NCBI GenBank assembly: GCA_025922945.1
Contig: JAICGW010000009.1
Location: forward strand, 1 to 46,049
Direction: 5' to 3'
Length of the DNA: 46,049 bases
From: Acidimicrobiia bacterium
GTDB taxonomy: Bacteria > Actinomycetota > Acidimicrobiia > Spongiisociales > ZC4RG35
A program made the position numbers and the translations under genes. Shown here one piece after another: positions 1 through 9,584 of this stretch (position 1 is the first letter of the stretch; every line of letters begins with the position of its first letter). Under the pieces are notes generated by a model, which saw nothing but the letters and a program-made list of their open reading frames with translations, was not told where the DNA came from and searched no databases.

Positions 1-1577
1 AACGCCGAGCCCTGCTTCCGCTTAGCCTCCTCGCGCAGGCCGAGGATCACCCTTTCTCCCACCTTGTAAGCGATGGCCTGCCCCGGCCACCCGAGGTAGC
101 GCTTGGCTTCCGACTCGGACACGTCGCGGGGCTGGCCGGCCACCTCGTGAAGAATCTCGACCGCCGAGGCGTAGTCCCAAGAACCGCCGGGATTGACCAG
201 CGAGTCGTCGGGCAATTCGAGCCCGAGATGGCACCCGATGTCGATCACGACCCGACACGCCCGTAATTGCTGGGCGCTGTAGTGGCCCAGCCGGTACTCG
301 GGCTTTTCGAAGTAACCAAGCTCGTCCATCAGCCGCTCCGTATAAAGAGCCCAGCCCTCGCCGTAACCCGAATACCAGATCAACAGCCGATGAGCCCGGG
401 TGAGATTCTCCTGCTGGGCCATCGAGGTACCCACTTGCAGATGATGGCCGGGAAACCCCTCGTGATAAGCGGTGGACACTTCGCCCCAGAGTGGAATCTG
501 CTGACGCTCGCCGAAGGAATACCAGATCCCCCCGGGGCGGCTGAAGTCCTCGCTCGGCTGCAAGTAGTAGGCCCCGAGCGCGGCTCCCGGGGGAACCAGA
601 TTCACGGTGACCTGCTTGATCTGGTCGGGCACCACGAAGTGCGCTCCGTCGAGGTGGCGTAAGGCCTGGTCCTGGCGCTCTTGGATGAACTCGGCGAACT
701 CCGCCTGACTAGAAGCGGCGTAGGAGGCGTCGGTCTCGAGCATCTCGATTACGTCGTGGAGACTCTTGGATGGGTCGAGTTCCACCGCCACTTCGGTCAT
801 CGCCTGGTGAAGGCGGCGCACCTCGCTCCAACCCCATTCGTATGTTTCCAGCGGATCGATTCGCAAGCCGAGAAATCGATCGGCCGAGCTCAGGTATCTC
901 TCACGTCCGACGCCGTCGTCCTCACCGGCATGAGGCAAGTAGTCCCGCTCGACATAGTCGGCGAACTCCGCCGCCGCCCGCCGGCCCTCATCGACCGCCT
1001 CCGATACCCGTTCGGCGAGGGCCGGGGCCTCCTCCACGGCATCCCTCGCCAACCCCAGCCACTTCGAGTCGGGGCCGGCGAGATGACGGAATTGCTCGAG
1101 CGCTGATTCCGCCTGGCGGCGTGAGACGACGAGACCGCGCGCCTTACCTTCGTCGAGGGTCGACCGCCATCCCGTCAGGGGTTGTCCTGCGGTCTCCAGC
1201 CGGGCGGCGATGTTCGCCCATGCCTCGTCTGAGGACGTGTCCATGAGATCGAATACGTCGCGCACATCGTCTTGGATACCCGCCGTGTGACGCAGTTCGA
1301 AGTACCGATCGCATTCGTCGTACTCGGACTGCTTCTTCATCAGGAATCCATCGAGCACCCGCGCTCCGTGTCGCTCCCACGTATCCGAGCCCTCGAGGTA
1401 CGGCGCGATCAGCTTCCGATACCGGTTGATGACCTCGGCGTAAGCCGACGAACCTTCGGGGCTGGTATCGGGCCATAGGTGGTCGTAGCCGTGCACCCCG
1501 ATTTGGGTTGCGATATCAGGACGGTGAGCGGCTACTTCGTCGACAAACTGGGAGGCAATTGAAAAGAGGTCGGACAC
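1..1577 (-). CDS. DUF885 family protein (predicted zinc-peptidase-like), 3' end truncated by window edge
   Basis: Manual minus-strand translation from GTG at 1577 (VSDLFSIASQFVDEVAAHRPDIATQIG...) stays open to position 1 and contains AYHEGFPGHHLQV, typical of DUF885. The ORF track shows only shadow ORFs here. Confidence 0.88.
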   Translation of the reverse strand, partial: MSDLFSIASQFVDEVAAHRPDIATQIGVHGYDHLWPDTSPEGSSAYAEVINRYRKLIAPYLEGSDTWERHGARVLDGFLMKKQSEYDECDRYFELRHTAGIQDDVRDVFDLMDTSSDEAWANIAARLETAGQPLTGWRSTLDEGKARGLVVSRRQAESALEQFRHLAGPDSKWLGLARDAVEEAPALAERVSEAVDEGRRAAAEFADYVERDYLPHAGEDDGVGRERYLSSADRFLGLRIDPLETYEWGWSEVRRLHQAMTEVAVELDPSKSLHDVIEMLETDASYAASSQAEFAEFIQERQDQALRHLDGAHFVVPDQIKQVTVNLVPPGAALGAYYLQPSEDFSRPGGIWYSFGERQQIPLWGEVSTAYHEGFPGHHLQVGTSMAQQENLTRAHRLLIWYSGYGEGWALYTERLMDELGYFEKPEYRLGHYSAQQLRACRVVIDIGCHLGLELPDDSLVNPGGSWDYASAVEILHEVAGQPRDVSESEAKRYLGWPGQAIAYKVGERVILGLREEAKRKQGSA

Positions 1578-1606
1578 GTTTCGACGTTAGGGGTGCTCGC
1601 AGGCAA

Positions 1607-2686
1607 ATGATGATGCGATTCTGGAAAGATGGGCTCGTGTCATCCGCCAGCGACCTGATCGATATCCGACCGGAAGAGGCATTTGACGTTCAACGCGTGG
1701 CCGACTTCCTCCAGGGACAAGTTCCCGGGGCCGAAGGCGTTCCCACGGTTCGTCAATTCTCGGGCGGGCACGCCAATCTCACCTACCTCCTCCGATACCC
1801 CGAGATCGACCTGGTCCTGCGCCGGCCGCCACTCGGTCCAGTGGCACCCGGGTCGCACGACATGAGCCGTGAATTCACCGTCCTCTCGCGTCTCTATCGC
1901 GCCTTCCCGCCCGCGCCCCGCGCATTCGTTTTCTGCGAGGACCCGACCCTCATCGGCTCCCCCTTTTTCGTCATGGAGAGGCGAGACGGCGTGGTTGTCC
2001 GAGGTGAAGTGCCGGAGCGGTTCGGTGGTGGCTCGGATCCGGTCATCAATCGCCGACTTTCCGAAGTCGTCATCGACACCCTGGCTCGGTTTCACCGGGT
2101 CGATCCCGCTGCCTGCGGGCTTGATCAGGTCGGTCATCCGGAGGGCTTTTTGCGCAGGCAGGTAGAGGGCTGGCTCCAGCGCTGGGAAGGTGCCCGTCAT
2201 GAGACGAACGCAACCGCGGATCGGGTCGCCTCCTGGGTGGCTGAGCGAATCCCGTCATCGCAGCCACCAACGCTCCTCCACAACGACTGGCGCCTCGACA
2301 ACATGGCTGTCTCCGAGGACGACCCCGGAACCTGCACGGCCGTTTACGACTGGGACATGTGCACCAGAGGCGACCCCCTCGCCGACCTTGGCACATTGCT
2401 GGCGGTTTGGTACGAGAGCGACGAGGTGCCCGCCAATCTCAATCCGATGCCGACGACCGTGCCGGGCTTCATGAACCGGGCCGAGGCCGTTGAGCGCTAC
2501 CAATCCCTGACTGGTTTTCGGGTCGACGACTTTGATTGGTACCTGGTGTTCGGCACCTGGAAGCTGGGCGTGGTTCTCCAACAGATATTCATCCGCTGGC
2601 ACCGGGGACAGACACATGACGAACGCTTTGCCGCTATGGGGGACGGGGCCAAGCGCCTATTCGAACTGGCCGCCGCCCGGATTTAG
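1607..2686 (+). CDS. Phosphotransferase family protein (APH/choline-kinase-like fold)
   Basis: ORF 1508..2686; likely start ATG 1607 or GTG 1637. Motifs LLHNDWRLDNM (catalytic loop) and VYDWDMCTRGDPLADLG. Confidence 0.88.
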   Translation: MMMRFWKDGLVSSASDLIDIRPEEAFDVQRVADFLQGQVPGAEGVPTVRQFSGGHANLTYLLRYPEIDLVLRRPPLGPVAPGSHDMSREFTVLSRLYRAFPPAPRAFVFCEDPTLIGSPFFVMERRDGVVVRGEVPERFGGGSDPVINRRLSEVVIDTLARFHRVDPAACGLDQVGHPEGFLRRQVEGWLQRWEGARHETNATADRVASWVAERIPSSQPPTLLHNDWRLDNMAVSEDDPGTCTAVYDWDMCTRGDPLADLGTLLAVWYESDEVPANLNPMPTTVPGFMNRAEAVERYQSLTGFRVDDFDWYLVFGTWKLGVVLQQIFIRWHRGQTHDERFAAMGDGAKRLFELAAARI

Positions 2687-3621
2687 GCGAGCTCTCGCAG
2701 AGTTCGGGTTCCCATTTCGTCACCAGCGGTAACCGGCACCAGCATCACCTGCGCCCCCGTCTCTTCAAAAGCTTCGATCGCTGCCGACGTTGCGGCCGCC
2801 GATCCCACAGCTGCGATCGCCGAGATCATCTCGACCGTGATCTGTTCGGCCACGTCCTTCGGACGGGCTCCCTCGCGCACTTTGTCCACCAGGTCAACGA
2901 ATCCGGCTTCTCTCAAGGATTCCCGGTAGCCGGGTGCTCCGAGATAGAGCGAAAGTTGGCGACGTATTTGGTCGATGGCCGAAGGCGAGGGATCGACCGC
3001 GGCAACGACCCAGACCGCAATAGGGAGACCAGCTTGCTCAGCGGCTCGTCGGGCTCGCTCAGGAGTGACCAGGTTGAGGACAATCCGATCGGCCGAGCGC
3101 GACGCGGCAGCCATCATCCGGGCACCAGCCGCCGCCACTGTTATGTGATCGGTCATCTTCCCCACACCCGAACGAAATCCGACCGAGTGAAAGTGAGCCC
3201 CGCGGTGATCGGTCCTCTCCCCCGCCAGAACGGATCGAATCAGCCCAATCGCTTCCTCGATCCTCTCCGCCTCTCCGCCGTGGGGTCGTCCATGCCATCC
3301 CTCGACCAGCGCTCGACTCGATGCCCCGATCGCCAGCCGCGCCGGTCGTCTTCCTATGGTCTCGACCGAGCCCACCCCCATCGCCAGCGACACCGGGTCT
3401 CGCAGCCCCAGCGCCAACGGCCCGACCGTGACCGTGATCTGGTTGGTCGACTGAGCGATGGCCCCCGCCAGGGCGAAGGCATCGAAGTGCAGCATCTCCC
3501 CCACCCAGAACTCGCCATAGCCGAGTCTTTCCGCCGCGGCCGCCAGGCCTAGGGCTTCTTCGCCGGGACGATCGAGCCAGAACGGTGCGACTACCCCGCG
3601 ACCGGCGCTCCGCTCGTTCAC
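2683..3621 (-). CDS. LLM class (luciferase-like, likely F420-dependent) oxidoreductase
   Basis: 312 aa; AAAAERLGYGEFWVGEMLHFDAFALAGAIAQSTNQITVTVGPLALGLRDPVSLAMG is typical of the LLM fold. Confidence 0.85.
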   Translation of the reverse strand: MNERSAGRGVVAPFWLDRPGEEALGLAAAAERLGYGEFWVGEMLHFDAFALAGAIAQSTNQITVTVGPLALGLRDPVSLAMGVGSVETIGRRPARLAIGASSRALVEGWHGRPHGGEAERIEEAIGLIRSVLAGERTDHRGAHFHSVGFRSGVGKMTDHITVAAAGARMMAAASRSADRIVLNLVTPERARRAAEQAGLPIAVWVVAAVDPSPSAIDQIRRQLSLYLGAPGYRESLREAGFVDLVDKVREGARPKDVAEQITVEMISAIAAVGSAAATSAAIEAFEETGAQVMLVPVTAGDEMGTRTLRELA

Positions 3622-3641
3622 AAAACGACCTTACGAGGGCG

Positions 3642-4751
3642 TCAGAGACCGATGGGGTCGGAGTCGAGTCCCAGCAGCACCCGACCTGTGAGCTCCCAGG
3701 TGGGCTGGGCGATCATCATGTGCTGGCTGACGGTGTGGATGTCGCGCAAATAACGCTGGAGGGGCGAGCCGGAGTAGATCGAGCTCCCCCCCGCCAGGGT
3801 GTAGATGCTGTCGACGGCAAATCGGCTCGCCTCCACCGCCGCGGTGGCCGCGAGGCGGAGGCGAACCTTCTCGGCCAGGGTGGCCGTCGCCGCCGCCCCC
3901 GAGGCGACATGAGCTAGGTAGTGCCAAGCCGAATCGAGTCCGGCCTCGGCTCTCGCCACTGCCTCCTGGAATGCAGGTCGATCGGCTAGGCGACGTTTGG
4001 ACCCAGTGGGCGTCTTCCCGCCCGCCAGCTCGATTCCCTCGGCAAGCGCCGACGCGGCCAGGCCGATCGCAACCGCAGCGATGCCAGCAGCCAGTAGTCC
4101 ATAAACCGGGAAACGGGCCACGGCTTCGGTTGTGTGGGGAGGCTGGTCGAGATAGGAAGCCAGTCGCTCGGGCACGAGCGCGGTATCGACTTGGAGATCG
4201 TGACTCGCCGATGCCCGCAGGCCGACGACATCCCAGGTATCGACAACCGTGACCAGGTCTCGAGGCACATAGAAGAGGCCGGTTCGGGTGGGTTCCTGGT
4301 CGATGACCGCCCCCAATCCAATCCAGTCAGCATCCGCCGCCCCGGAACCAAACGCCCAGCGACCGCTGAGCCGAAAGCCGTCAGAGGTCGTCGTCGCTTG
4401 TCCGCGAGGCGCCACCACCCCGGCGAGCAGGGTGTCAGATCCCTTCTGAAAAACCTCCGGCAATCCTGCAGGCGGAATCCAGTGGGCCGCGGCCGCCGAG
4501 GTCACATAGATCATGGTCACCCAACCCGCCGAGGCATCGCCTTGAGCCACTTTCTTGACCACCTCGAGAAGATCCGCGATTGCGGGATTGCTGCCACCCA
4601 CTGACTCCGGGGCGGCGGCTACTCCGAGGCCGCGATGCCGAAGCAATTTGATGAGCTCGGGGGCGACGCGACGCTCGCGTTCGGCCCCCGCGGCCGTGTC
4701 GCGCGAGATAGCGGCGAGCTCGTTCACGAAAGTTGGGTCAAAGAGGTTCAT
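3642..4751 (-). CDS. Acyl-CoA dehydrogenase-fold flavin monooxygenase/hydroxylase-like protein (HsaA-like)
   Basis: 369 aa; GVAAAPESVGGSNPAIADLLEVVKKVAQGDASAGWV, RWAFGSGAADADWIGLGAV and C-terminal QRYLRDIHTVSQHMMI. Confidence 0.83.
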   Translation of the reverse strand: MNLFDPTFVNELAAISRDTAAGAERERRVAPELIKLLRHRGLGVAAAPESVGGSNPAIADLLEVVKKVAQGDASAGWVTMIYVTSAAAAHWIPPAGLPEVFQKGSDTLLAGVVAPRGQATTTSDGFRLSGRWAFGSGAADADWIGLGAVIDQEPTRTGLFYVPRDLVTVVDTWDVVGLRASASHDLQVDTALVPERLASYLDQPPHTTEAVARFPVYGLLAAGIAAVAIGLAASALAEGIELAGGKTPTGSKRRLADRPAFQEAVARAEAGLDSAWHYLAHVASGAAATATLAEKVRLRLAATAAVEASRFAVDSIYTLAGGSSIYSGSPLQRYLRDIHTVSQHMMIAQPTWELTGRVLLGLDSDPIGL

Positions 4752-4803
4752 AAAGCCCGAATTCAGATTCTAGTGCGATAATCAGAGAGATACTCCAATT
4801 CAA

Positions 4804-5223
4804 GTGGCGGCCGACGCGCCGCTGGCAATACTCGTGGAGGTGGGCTTTCTCGGTTTTCATCACGTCCAACTGGCGATGCCCATGGAGGGGGAGAGGCGGG
4901 CGATCGCCTTTTACGAGGGCGTGCTGGGAATCCCCAAAGTTGAAAAGCCTCGTCATCTGGAACCCCGTGGCGGGTGCTGGTTCGAAACCGATCGCGTTCG
5001 AGTTCATCTCGGAGTCGATAAGGATTTCGCTCCGGCGCGCAAAGCCCATCCCGCGTTCTACGTCAAGGATCTCCAAGATTTCCGTCGTCGGTTGGTCGAC
5101 AGTGGAGTACAGGTTATCGATGACGAGCCACTCGCTGGCTTCGAGAGGTTTTATGCCTCCGACCCCTTCGGAAACCGACTCGAATTCCTCGAGGCAATCC
5201 CCTCTTCGGAACATACCATTTAG
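4804..5223 (+). CDS. VOC family (glyoxalase/bleomycin-resistance-like) protein
   Basis: FHHVQLAMPMEGERRAIAFYEGVLGIPKVEKP ... FYASDPFGNRLEFLEAI. The true start may be the downstream GTG near 4834. Confidence 0.85.
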   Translation: MAADAPLAILVEVGFLGFHHVQLAMPMEGERRAIAFYEGVLGIPKVEKPRHLEPRGGCWFETDRVRVHLGVDKDFAPARKAHPAFYVKDLQDFRRRLVDSGVQVIDDEPLAGFERFYASDPFGNRLEFLEAIPSSEHTI

Positions 5224-5262
5224 GCCGGAAGGGCCAGGGGTAGGTCGTTTATCGTCACCGCC

Positions 5263-5856
5263 GTGCCGACCCTGCCGGTAACGAGAAAAACCCGCGCCAC
5301 TTATGGCGACTTGGTCACGGCAGCCCGCGAATCGGTACGGCGCAGCGGGATCCTCTCTCCCGAAGCCGTGGCCGAGATGGCCGGCTTTTCACCCGCCACG
5401 CTGTACTCATACTTCGGATCGAAGGATTCGCTGCTGGCCGCGGCCTTCGATGCCGCCCTGGCCGATATCGCCATGGCGGTGGAGCCGATCCTGGGCATGG
5501 AACGGTTGCTCGAACGGGGCTGGGAACCGACCGCGCGGGCGTTGGTTCGTGTTGTCGTCCGGGGCTTTTCTCACGACGGAAAGCTGGTCCGCCTGGCGCT
5601 GAGCCGGCTCGGAGAATCGGAGGAGGTCCTCACGGTCTACCGCCGTCGCAATCAGGAAGAGATCGACCTCCTCACCCGGTTTATCCGTCTTGGGACCGCA
5701 GCGGGACAGCTTCGCCAGGGCGAGCCCTCCGTACTGGCCCGCACGGCGGTGCTCATGCTGCAGGCACTGCAAAACCCACTCGCCCTCGGCCCTGGCTCGG
5801 GACCGGTGATCGACGAGGTCAGCCGGGCGCTCTACCGGTTGCTCGCTCCCGATTAG
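5263..5856 (+). CDS. TetR/AcrR family transcriptional regulator
   Basis: N-terminal HTH: ILSPEAVAEMAGFSPATLYSYFGSKDSLLAAAFDAAL. Confidence 0.9.
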   Translation: MPTLPVTRKTRATYGDLVTAARESVRRSGILSPEAVAEMAGFSPATLYSYFGSKDSLLAAAFDAALADIAMAVEPILGMERLLERGWEPTARALVRVVVRGFSHDGKLVRLALSRLGESEEVLTVYRRRNQEEIDLLTRFIRLGTAAGQLRQGEPSVLARTAVLMLQALQNPLALGPGSGPVIDEVSRALYRLLAPD

Positions 5857-6932
5857 TCGCGGGGCAAACCCAGGATCGATTCGCCGATGATGTTGGCCAG
5901 CACCTGACTGGTACCGCCACCGATGGTGAGGGCGGGTGAAAACAGAAAACCCCAACTTTCTTCGTCGCCGTCGAGGAGCCCATCGGCACCAGCGGCGTCA
6001 CGCAGAAACCGCATGGCCCTTTGACCATGCCGATCAGCCATCATTTTCTTGATGGCTGCTTCGGGACCCGGCGAACGTCCGGCCATCTGCGCGCTGAGGA
6101 TCCGCATGCCCATGAACCTCATGACCTCGGCCTCGATATGGAGTGCGACCGCCTCTTGGGCGCGCAGGGAGTCGAGCGGGCGAGCGGCCGCGGCGAGGAC
6201 TTCTTTTGTGGTCGGTCCCATTCCCCAAAGCACTCCGCCCGAGGAGAGCGACACCCGCTCGTTGCCCAGGGTGAGCTTCGCCAGCGGCCAGCCCTCGTTT
6301 TCTTGACCCAGGAGGTGACCGGTGGGGACGCGGGCGTCGTCGAAGAAGACCTCTGTGAAATGGGCGCGCCCGGTCATCTCCTTTATCGGCCGCACCGTGA
6401 TCCCGGGTTGGCGCATCGGGCAAAGAAGATAAGAGATCCCCTTCTGCCGGGGTCCGCCGGTTCGAGCCAGGAGGATTCCATAGTCGGCCTCTCCGGCCCA
6501 GGTGTTCCAGACCTTTTGGCCGTTGACCACGTAAACATCGCCGTCACGTTCGGCACGGGTAGTCAAACTCGCCAAATCGGAGCCGGCCCCGGGCTCGGAG
6601 AAGAGCTGGCACCAGATCTCTTCCCCTCGAAGGAGAGGAGGGAGGAAGCGGGCCTTCTGCTCCTCGTTTCCTCCGATGAGGATCGTGGGCCCCGCCCAAC
6701 CGATTCCAATCGGGTTGTGACCCTGCTGATCGATGCCGGCAGCAGAAAGCTCCTCGGAGATGATCAGCTGGCCCTCGGCGTCAAAGTCGAGCCCCCACGG
6801 GCGGGGCCAACCGGGTGCGACATAGCCCGCCTCTGCCAGATCTGCTGGGCTCGGATCGGGATGACTTGTGATCCACTCCCTCACGGCTAGCCGCCGCGGG
6901 TCGTCCTGGGCGGGGAGGGCGAAGTCCATCAC
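5853..6932 (-). CDS. Acyl-CoA dehydrogenase
   Basis: 359 aa; CQLFSEPGAGSDLASLTTRAERDGDVYVVNGQKVWNTWAGEADYGILLARTG and C-terminal IGGGTSQVLANIIGESILGLPRD. Confidence 0.93.
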   Translation of the reverse strand: MMDFALPAQDDPRRLAVREWITSHPDPSPADLAEAGYVAPGWPRPWGLDFDAEGQLIISEELSAAGIDQQGHNPIGIGWAGPTILIGGNEEQKARFLPPLLRGEEIWCQLFSEPGAGSDLASLTTRAERDGDVYVVNGQKVWNTWAGEADYGILLARTGGPRQKGISYLLCPMRQPGITVRPIKEMTGRAHFTEVFFDDARVPTGHLLGQENEGWPLAKLTLGNERVSLSSGGVLWGMGPTTKEVLAAAARPLDSLRAQEAVALHIEAEVMRFMGMRILSAQMAGRSPGPEAAIKKMMADRHGQRAMRFLRDAAGADGLLDGDEESWGFLFSPALTIGGGTSQVLANIIGESILGLPRD

Positions 6933-6949
6933 TTCATTCTTGCGTAAGA

Positions 6950-8332
6950 ATGGCCCCAGTGAACAACGACGACTTTCGACGCCACGCCCACGACATAGTC
7001 GATTGGATTGCCGATTACTTCGAGGAGCTTCCCAAGCAATCCGTGCTCCCGGACGTGGCTCCCGGTGACATCCGCAAATCGCTGCCGGTGACGGCTCCCG
7101 AACAAGGCGAGCCGTTTGCCTCGATCATGTCGGATTTCGAGCGGATCATCATGCCGGGTATCACCGGTTGGCAGCACCCGGGATGGTTCGCTTACTTCCC
7201 GGCCAACTCGTCGCCACCCTCGGTGCTGGCGGAGATGATTACCGCCGCCCTTGGCCAGCAGGGAATGATGTGGATTACCAGCCCCGCAGCCACCGAGCTC
7301 GAGATGGTCACTCTCGACTGGCTGGTCGACCTTCTGGGACTTCCCCCTGAGTGGAAGATGGCCGGCCCGGGAGGCGGCTCCATCCAGGTCAGCGCCTCGG
7401 ACGCCTCCCACCTCGCCCTGGTGATTGCCCGTCAACGGCAATCGGCCCCGACCGACCAATTAGTCGCCTATGCCAGTGCTCAGGCTCATTCGTCGCTCGA
7501 GAAGGGCGCCCGGGTGGCCGGTTACCGGCACTTCCGCTCGGTCGCGGTTGGCTCCGACTGGGCGATGAGTCCCAGCGCTCTCGCCGATGCAGTTGGTGAG
7601 GACTGCGGCCGCGGCCTGGTGCCAGCTTTCGTCTGTTCGACGGTGGGCACCACTGGCACCACCGCTATCGATCCCATTCCTGCCATCTCGGAGGTCGCCC
7701 GGGCCGAAGGGATCTGGCACCACGTCGATGCCGCCTTCGCCGGCAATGCCATGATCTGTCCAGAGTTCCGCCGGTACCAGCCCGGGCTCGACGAGGTCGA
7801 TAGCTACGTGTTCAACCCGCACAAGTGGCTGCTCACCAACTTCGACTGCTCGGTCTTCTATGTCGCCGATCGCAAGCCTCTGCTCGAGGCGTTGCAGATC
7901 ACACCGCCATATCTGCGCAATGCTCAGTCATCTTCGGGCGAAGTCGTCGACTATCGAGATTGGCAGGTTCCCCTCGGCAGGCGGTTCCGGGCGCTGAAAC
8001 TGTGGTGGGTGATCCGCAGCTACGGGGCCGAGGGGCTGCGGGAGATGATTCGCTCCCACATCGCCTTGGCCCAGGACCTCGTCGCCCGCATCCAGGCCTC
8101 GCCCCAACTCGAAGTCGTCGCCCCGACGCCGTTTTCCTTGGTGTCATTCCGTCACGTCGATGGCGACGAGGCCACCGATGCAATTGCGGCCCGCATCAAC
8201 CATTCAGGCCATTCGTACGTGACGCCATCGGTGATCGACGGTCACCGCTTCATACGTGTCTCAATTGGTGGGGCCAACACCACCGCTGCCGACGTAGATC
8301 GGCTTTGGGAGGTGGTCTCCGCCTCCAATTAG
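6950..8332 (+). CDS. PLP-dependent group II decarboxylase (aromatic L-amino acid decarboxylase family)
   Basis: 460 aa; WQHPGWFAYFPANSSPPSVLAEMI, HVDAAFAGNAMICPEFR and PLP lysine motif SYVFNPHKWLLTNFDCS. Confidence 0.94.
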   Translation: MAPVNNDDFRRHAHDIVDWIADYFEELPKQSVLPDVAPGDIRKSLPVTAPEQGEPFASIMSDFERIIMPGITGWQHPGWFAYFPANSSPPSVLAEMITAALGQQGMMWITSPAATELEMVTLDWLVDLLGLPPEWKMAGPGGGSIQVSASDASHLALVIARQRQSAPTDQLVAYASAQAHSSLEKGARVAGYRHFRSVAVGSDWAMSPSALADAVGEDCGRGLVPAFVCSTVGTTGTTAIDPIPAISEVARAEGIWHHVDAAFAGNAMICPEFRRYQPGLDEVDSYVFNPHKWLLTNFDCSVFYVADRKPLLEALQITPPYLRNAQSSSGEVVDYRDWQVPLGRRFRALKLWWVIRSYGAEGLREMIRSHIALAQDLVARIQASPQLEVVAPTPFSLVSFRHVDGDEATDAIAARINHSGHSYVTPSVIDGHRFIRVSIGGANTTAADVDRLWEVVSASN

Positions 8333-9507
8333 GCGGGTGGAGCGCTTCCGAGGACGACCTTGATACTGAGAGGCTCACCGTCGCGCCGAATGTCGAGGGT
8401 GACCTCATCGCCGGGCAAATAGCTGCGGATTCGCGCCGCTAAGTCGCCGATCGAGCGCACTGCCAGACCGTCGACAGCGGTGACCACATCTCCAACCTCG
8501 AGTCCGGCTCCGGCTGCGGCCCCGTCCGCCGTCAGTTCCGTGATGACGGCACCACTGACGTCGCCGGTGGCCTCCTCCCCGGTTACACCCAGGAAGGCGG
8601 TCTCGATGGGATCGCCCGCGACGATGGCGGACGCGAATTCGTAGGCGTTGTCTATCGGCACGGCGAAACCGACACCGGTGTTGGCGCCGGTGGTGGTAAA
8701 GATCTGGATGTTGACACCGATGACCTCGCCCTCACGATTGGCGAGGGCACCTCCGCTGTTTCCAGGATTGATCGAGGCGTCGGTTTGGATCAGGACTTGG
8801 GCGGTGAGCGGACTTGCCACCGGACGGCTCACCGCCGATACCACCCCCGAGGTAACGGTCTGCTCGAGTCCCCAGGGGCTGCCCAGGGCGACCGCCAATT
8901 GACCCACTTCCAACTCCTCGTCGAGGGCCAAAGTCGCGGCAGGAGCACCGTCGGTGTCGACGTCGATGACGGCGATGTCGTGGGGAGCATCGGATCCGAC
9001 CACCTCGCCCTCTCGCAAGCTGCCGTCGGCGAATCGAACCTGTACCGCCTCGACTCCGTCGACCACATGGGCGGCGGTGAGCACATGACCATCTTCATAC
9101 ACGAAGCCCGACCCGAGTCCTGCCTGATGCTCAATCTGGACCATGGAAGGAAGTAGGGCGGCCGCCACCGCCGCCACCGGCTCCTCCGTGGGATCGATGG
9201 TGGGCGTTTGCTCGGAGGCCGGAGACGACTGGTCGATGGCGATTGCCGGCTCGACGCGGTCGTCGTTACCGATCCACCAGCCCACGCCAACCCCTCCCGC
9301 CATTACCAACAGGGCTAGCAGCAGGGCGGGAATGAACGTGATCCCCGGGCGGGATACCCCCCTCGCCGGCTGCGCCGGCACTCCCCCCCGGCTGGGGGGA
9401 GAAACGGGAAAACCCCTCGCCGGCTGCGCCGGCCCTTCCTCCGGGCTGGGGGGAGCAACGGGTTCGGTCGGTTCGGTCACAGTGTCGGTAATCCTGTCAT
9501 CAATCAT
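8329..9507 (-). CDS. Membrane-anchored S1C trypsin-like serine protease with PDZ domain (HtrA/DegP/PepD-like)
   Basis: Single TM near the N-terminus; triad motifs TAAHVVDG, HDIAVIDVD and INPGNSGGAL; C-terminal PDZ (GAAAGAGLEVGDVVTAVDGLAV). Confidence 0.93.
   Translation of the reverse strand: MIDDRITDTVTEPTEPVAPPSPEEGPAQPARGFPVSPPSRGGVPAQPARGVSRPGITFIPALLLALLVMAGGVGVGWWIGNDDRVEPAIAIDQSSPASEQTPTIDPTEEPVAAVAAALLPSMVQIEHQAGLGSGFVYEDGHVLTAAHVVDGVEAVQVRFADGSLREGEVVGSDAPHDIAVIDVDTDGAPAATLALDEELEVGQLAVALGSPWGLEQTVTSGVVSAVSRPVASPLTAQVLIQTDASINPGNSGGALANREGEVIGVNIQIFTTTGANTGVGFAVPIDNAYEFASAIVAGDPIETAFLGVTGEEATGDVSGAVITELTADGAAAGAGLEVGDVVTAVDGLAVRSIGDLAARIRSYLPGDEVTLDIRRDGEPLSIKVVLGSAPPA
9356..9462. 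repeat. Imperfect tandem direct repeat (about 52 bp x 2), each unit carrying two GC-rich hairpins, inside the HtrA gene
   Basis: Copy 1: ACCCCCCTCGCCGGCTGCGCCGGCACTCCCCCCCGGCTGGGGGGAGAAACGGG. Copy 2: ACCCCTCGCCGGCTGCGCCGGCCCTTCCTCCGGGCTGGGGGGAGCAACGGG. Confidence 0.85.
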
Positions 9508-9584
9508 TTCCTACCTCCGGAGCCCCAAACTAAGAAGCCAGCGCTAAACCGCTCCTAAACGAAAGCTGGGAAAAACCTGAGCGC

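Noticed and set aside
267-1478. Several plus-strand and minus-strand ORFs at the left edge
   Set aside because: Shadows of the real DUF885 gene, which is open to the window edge on the minus strand.
4777-4782. GATAAT, a possible -10 box between divergent genes
   Set aside because: No convincing -35 partner and start codon of the VOC gene is uncertain.
6021-6890. 289-aa plus-strand ORF
   Set aside because: Antisense to the acyl-CoA dehydrogenase, which has clear family motifs.
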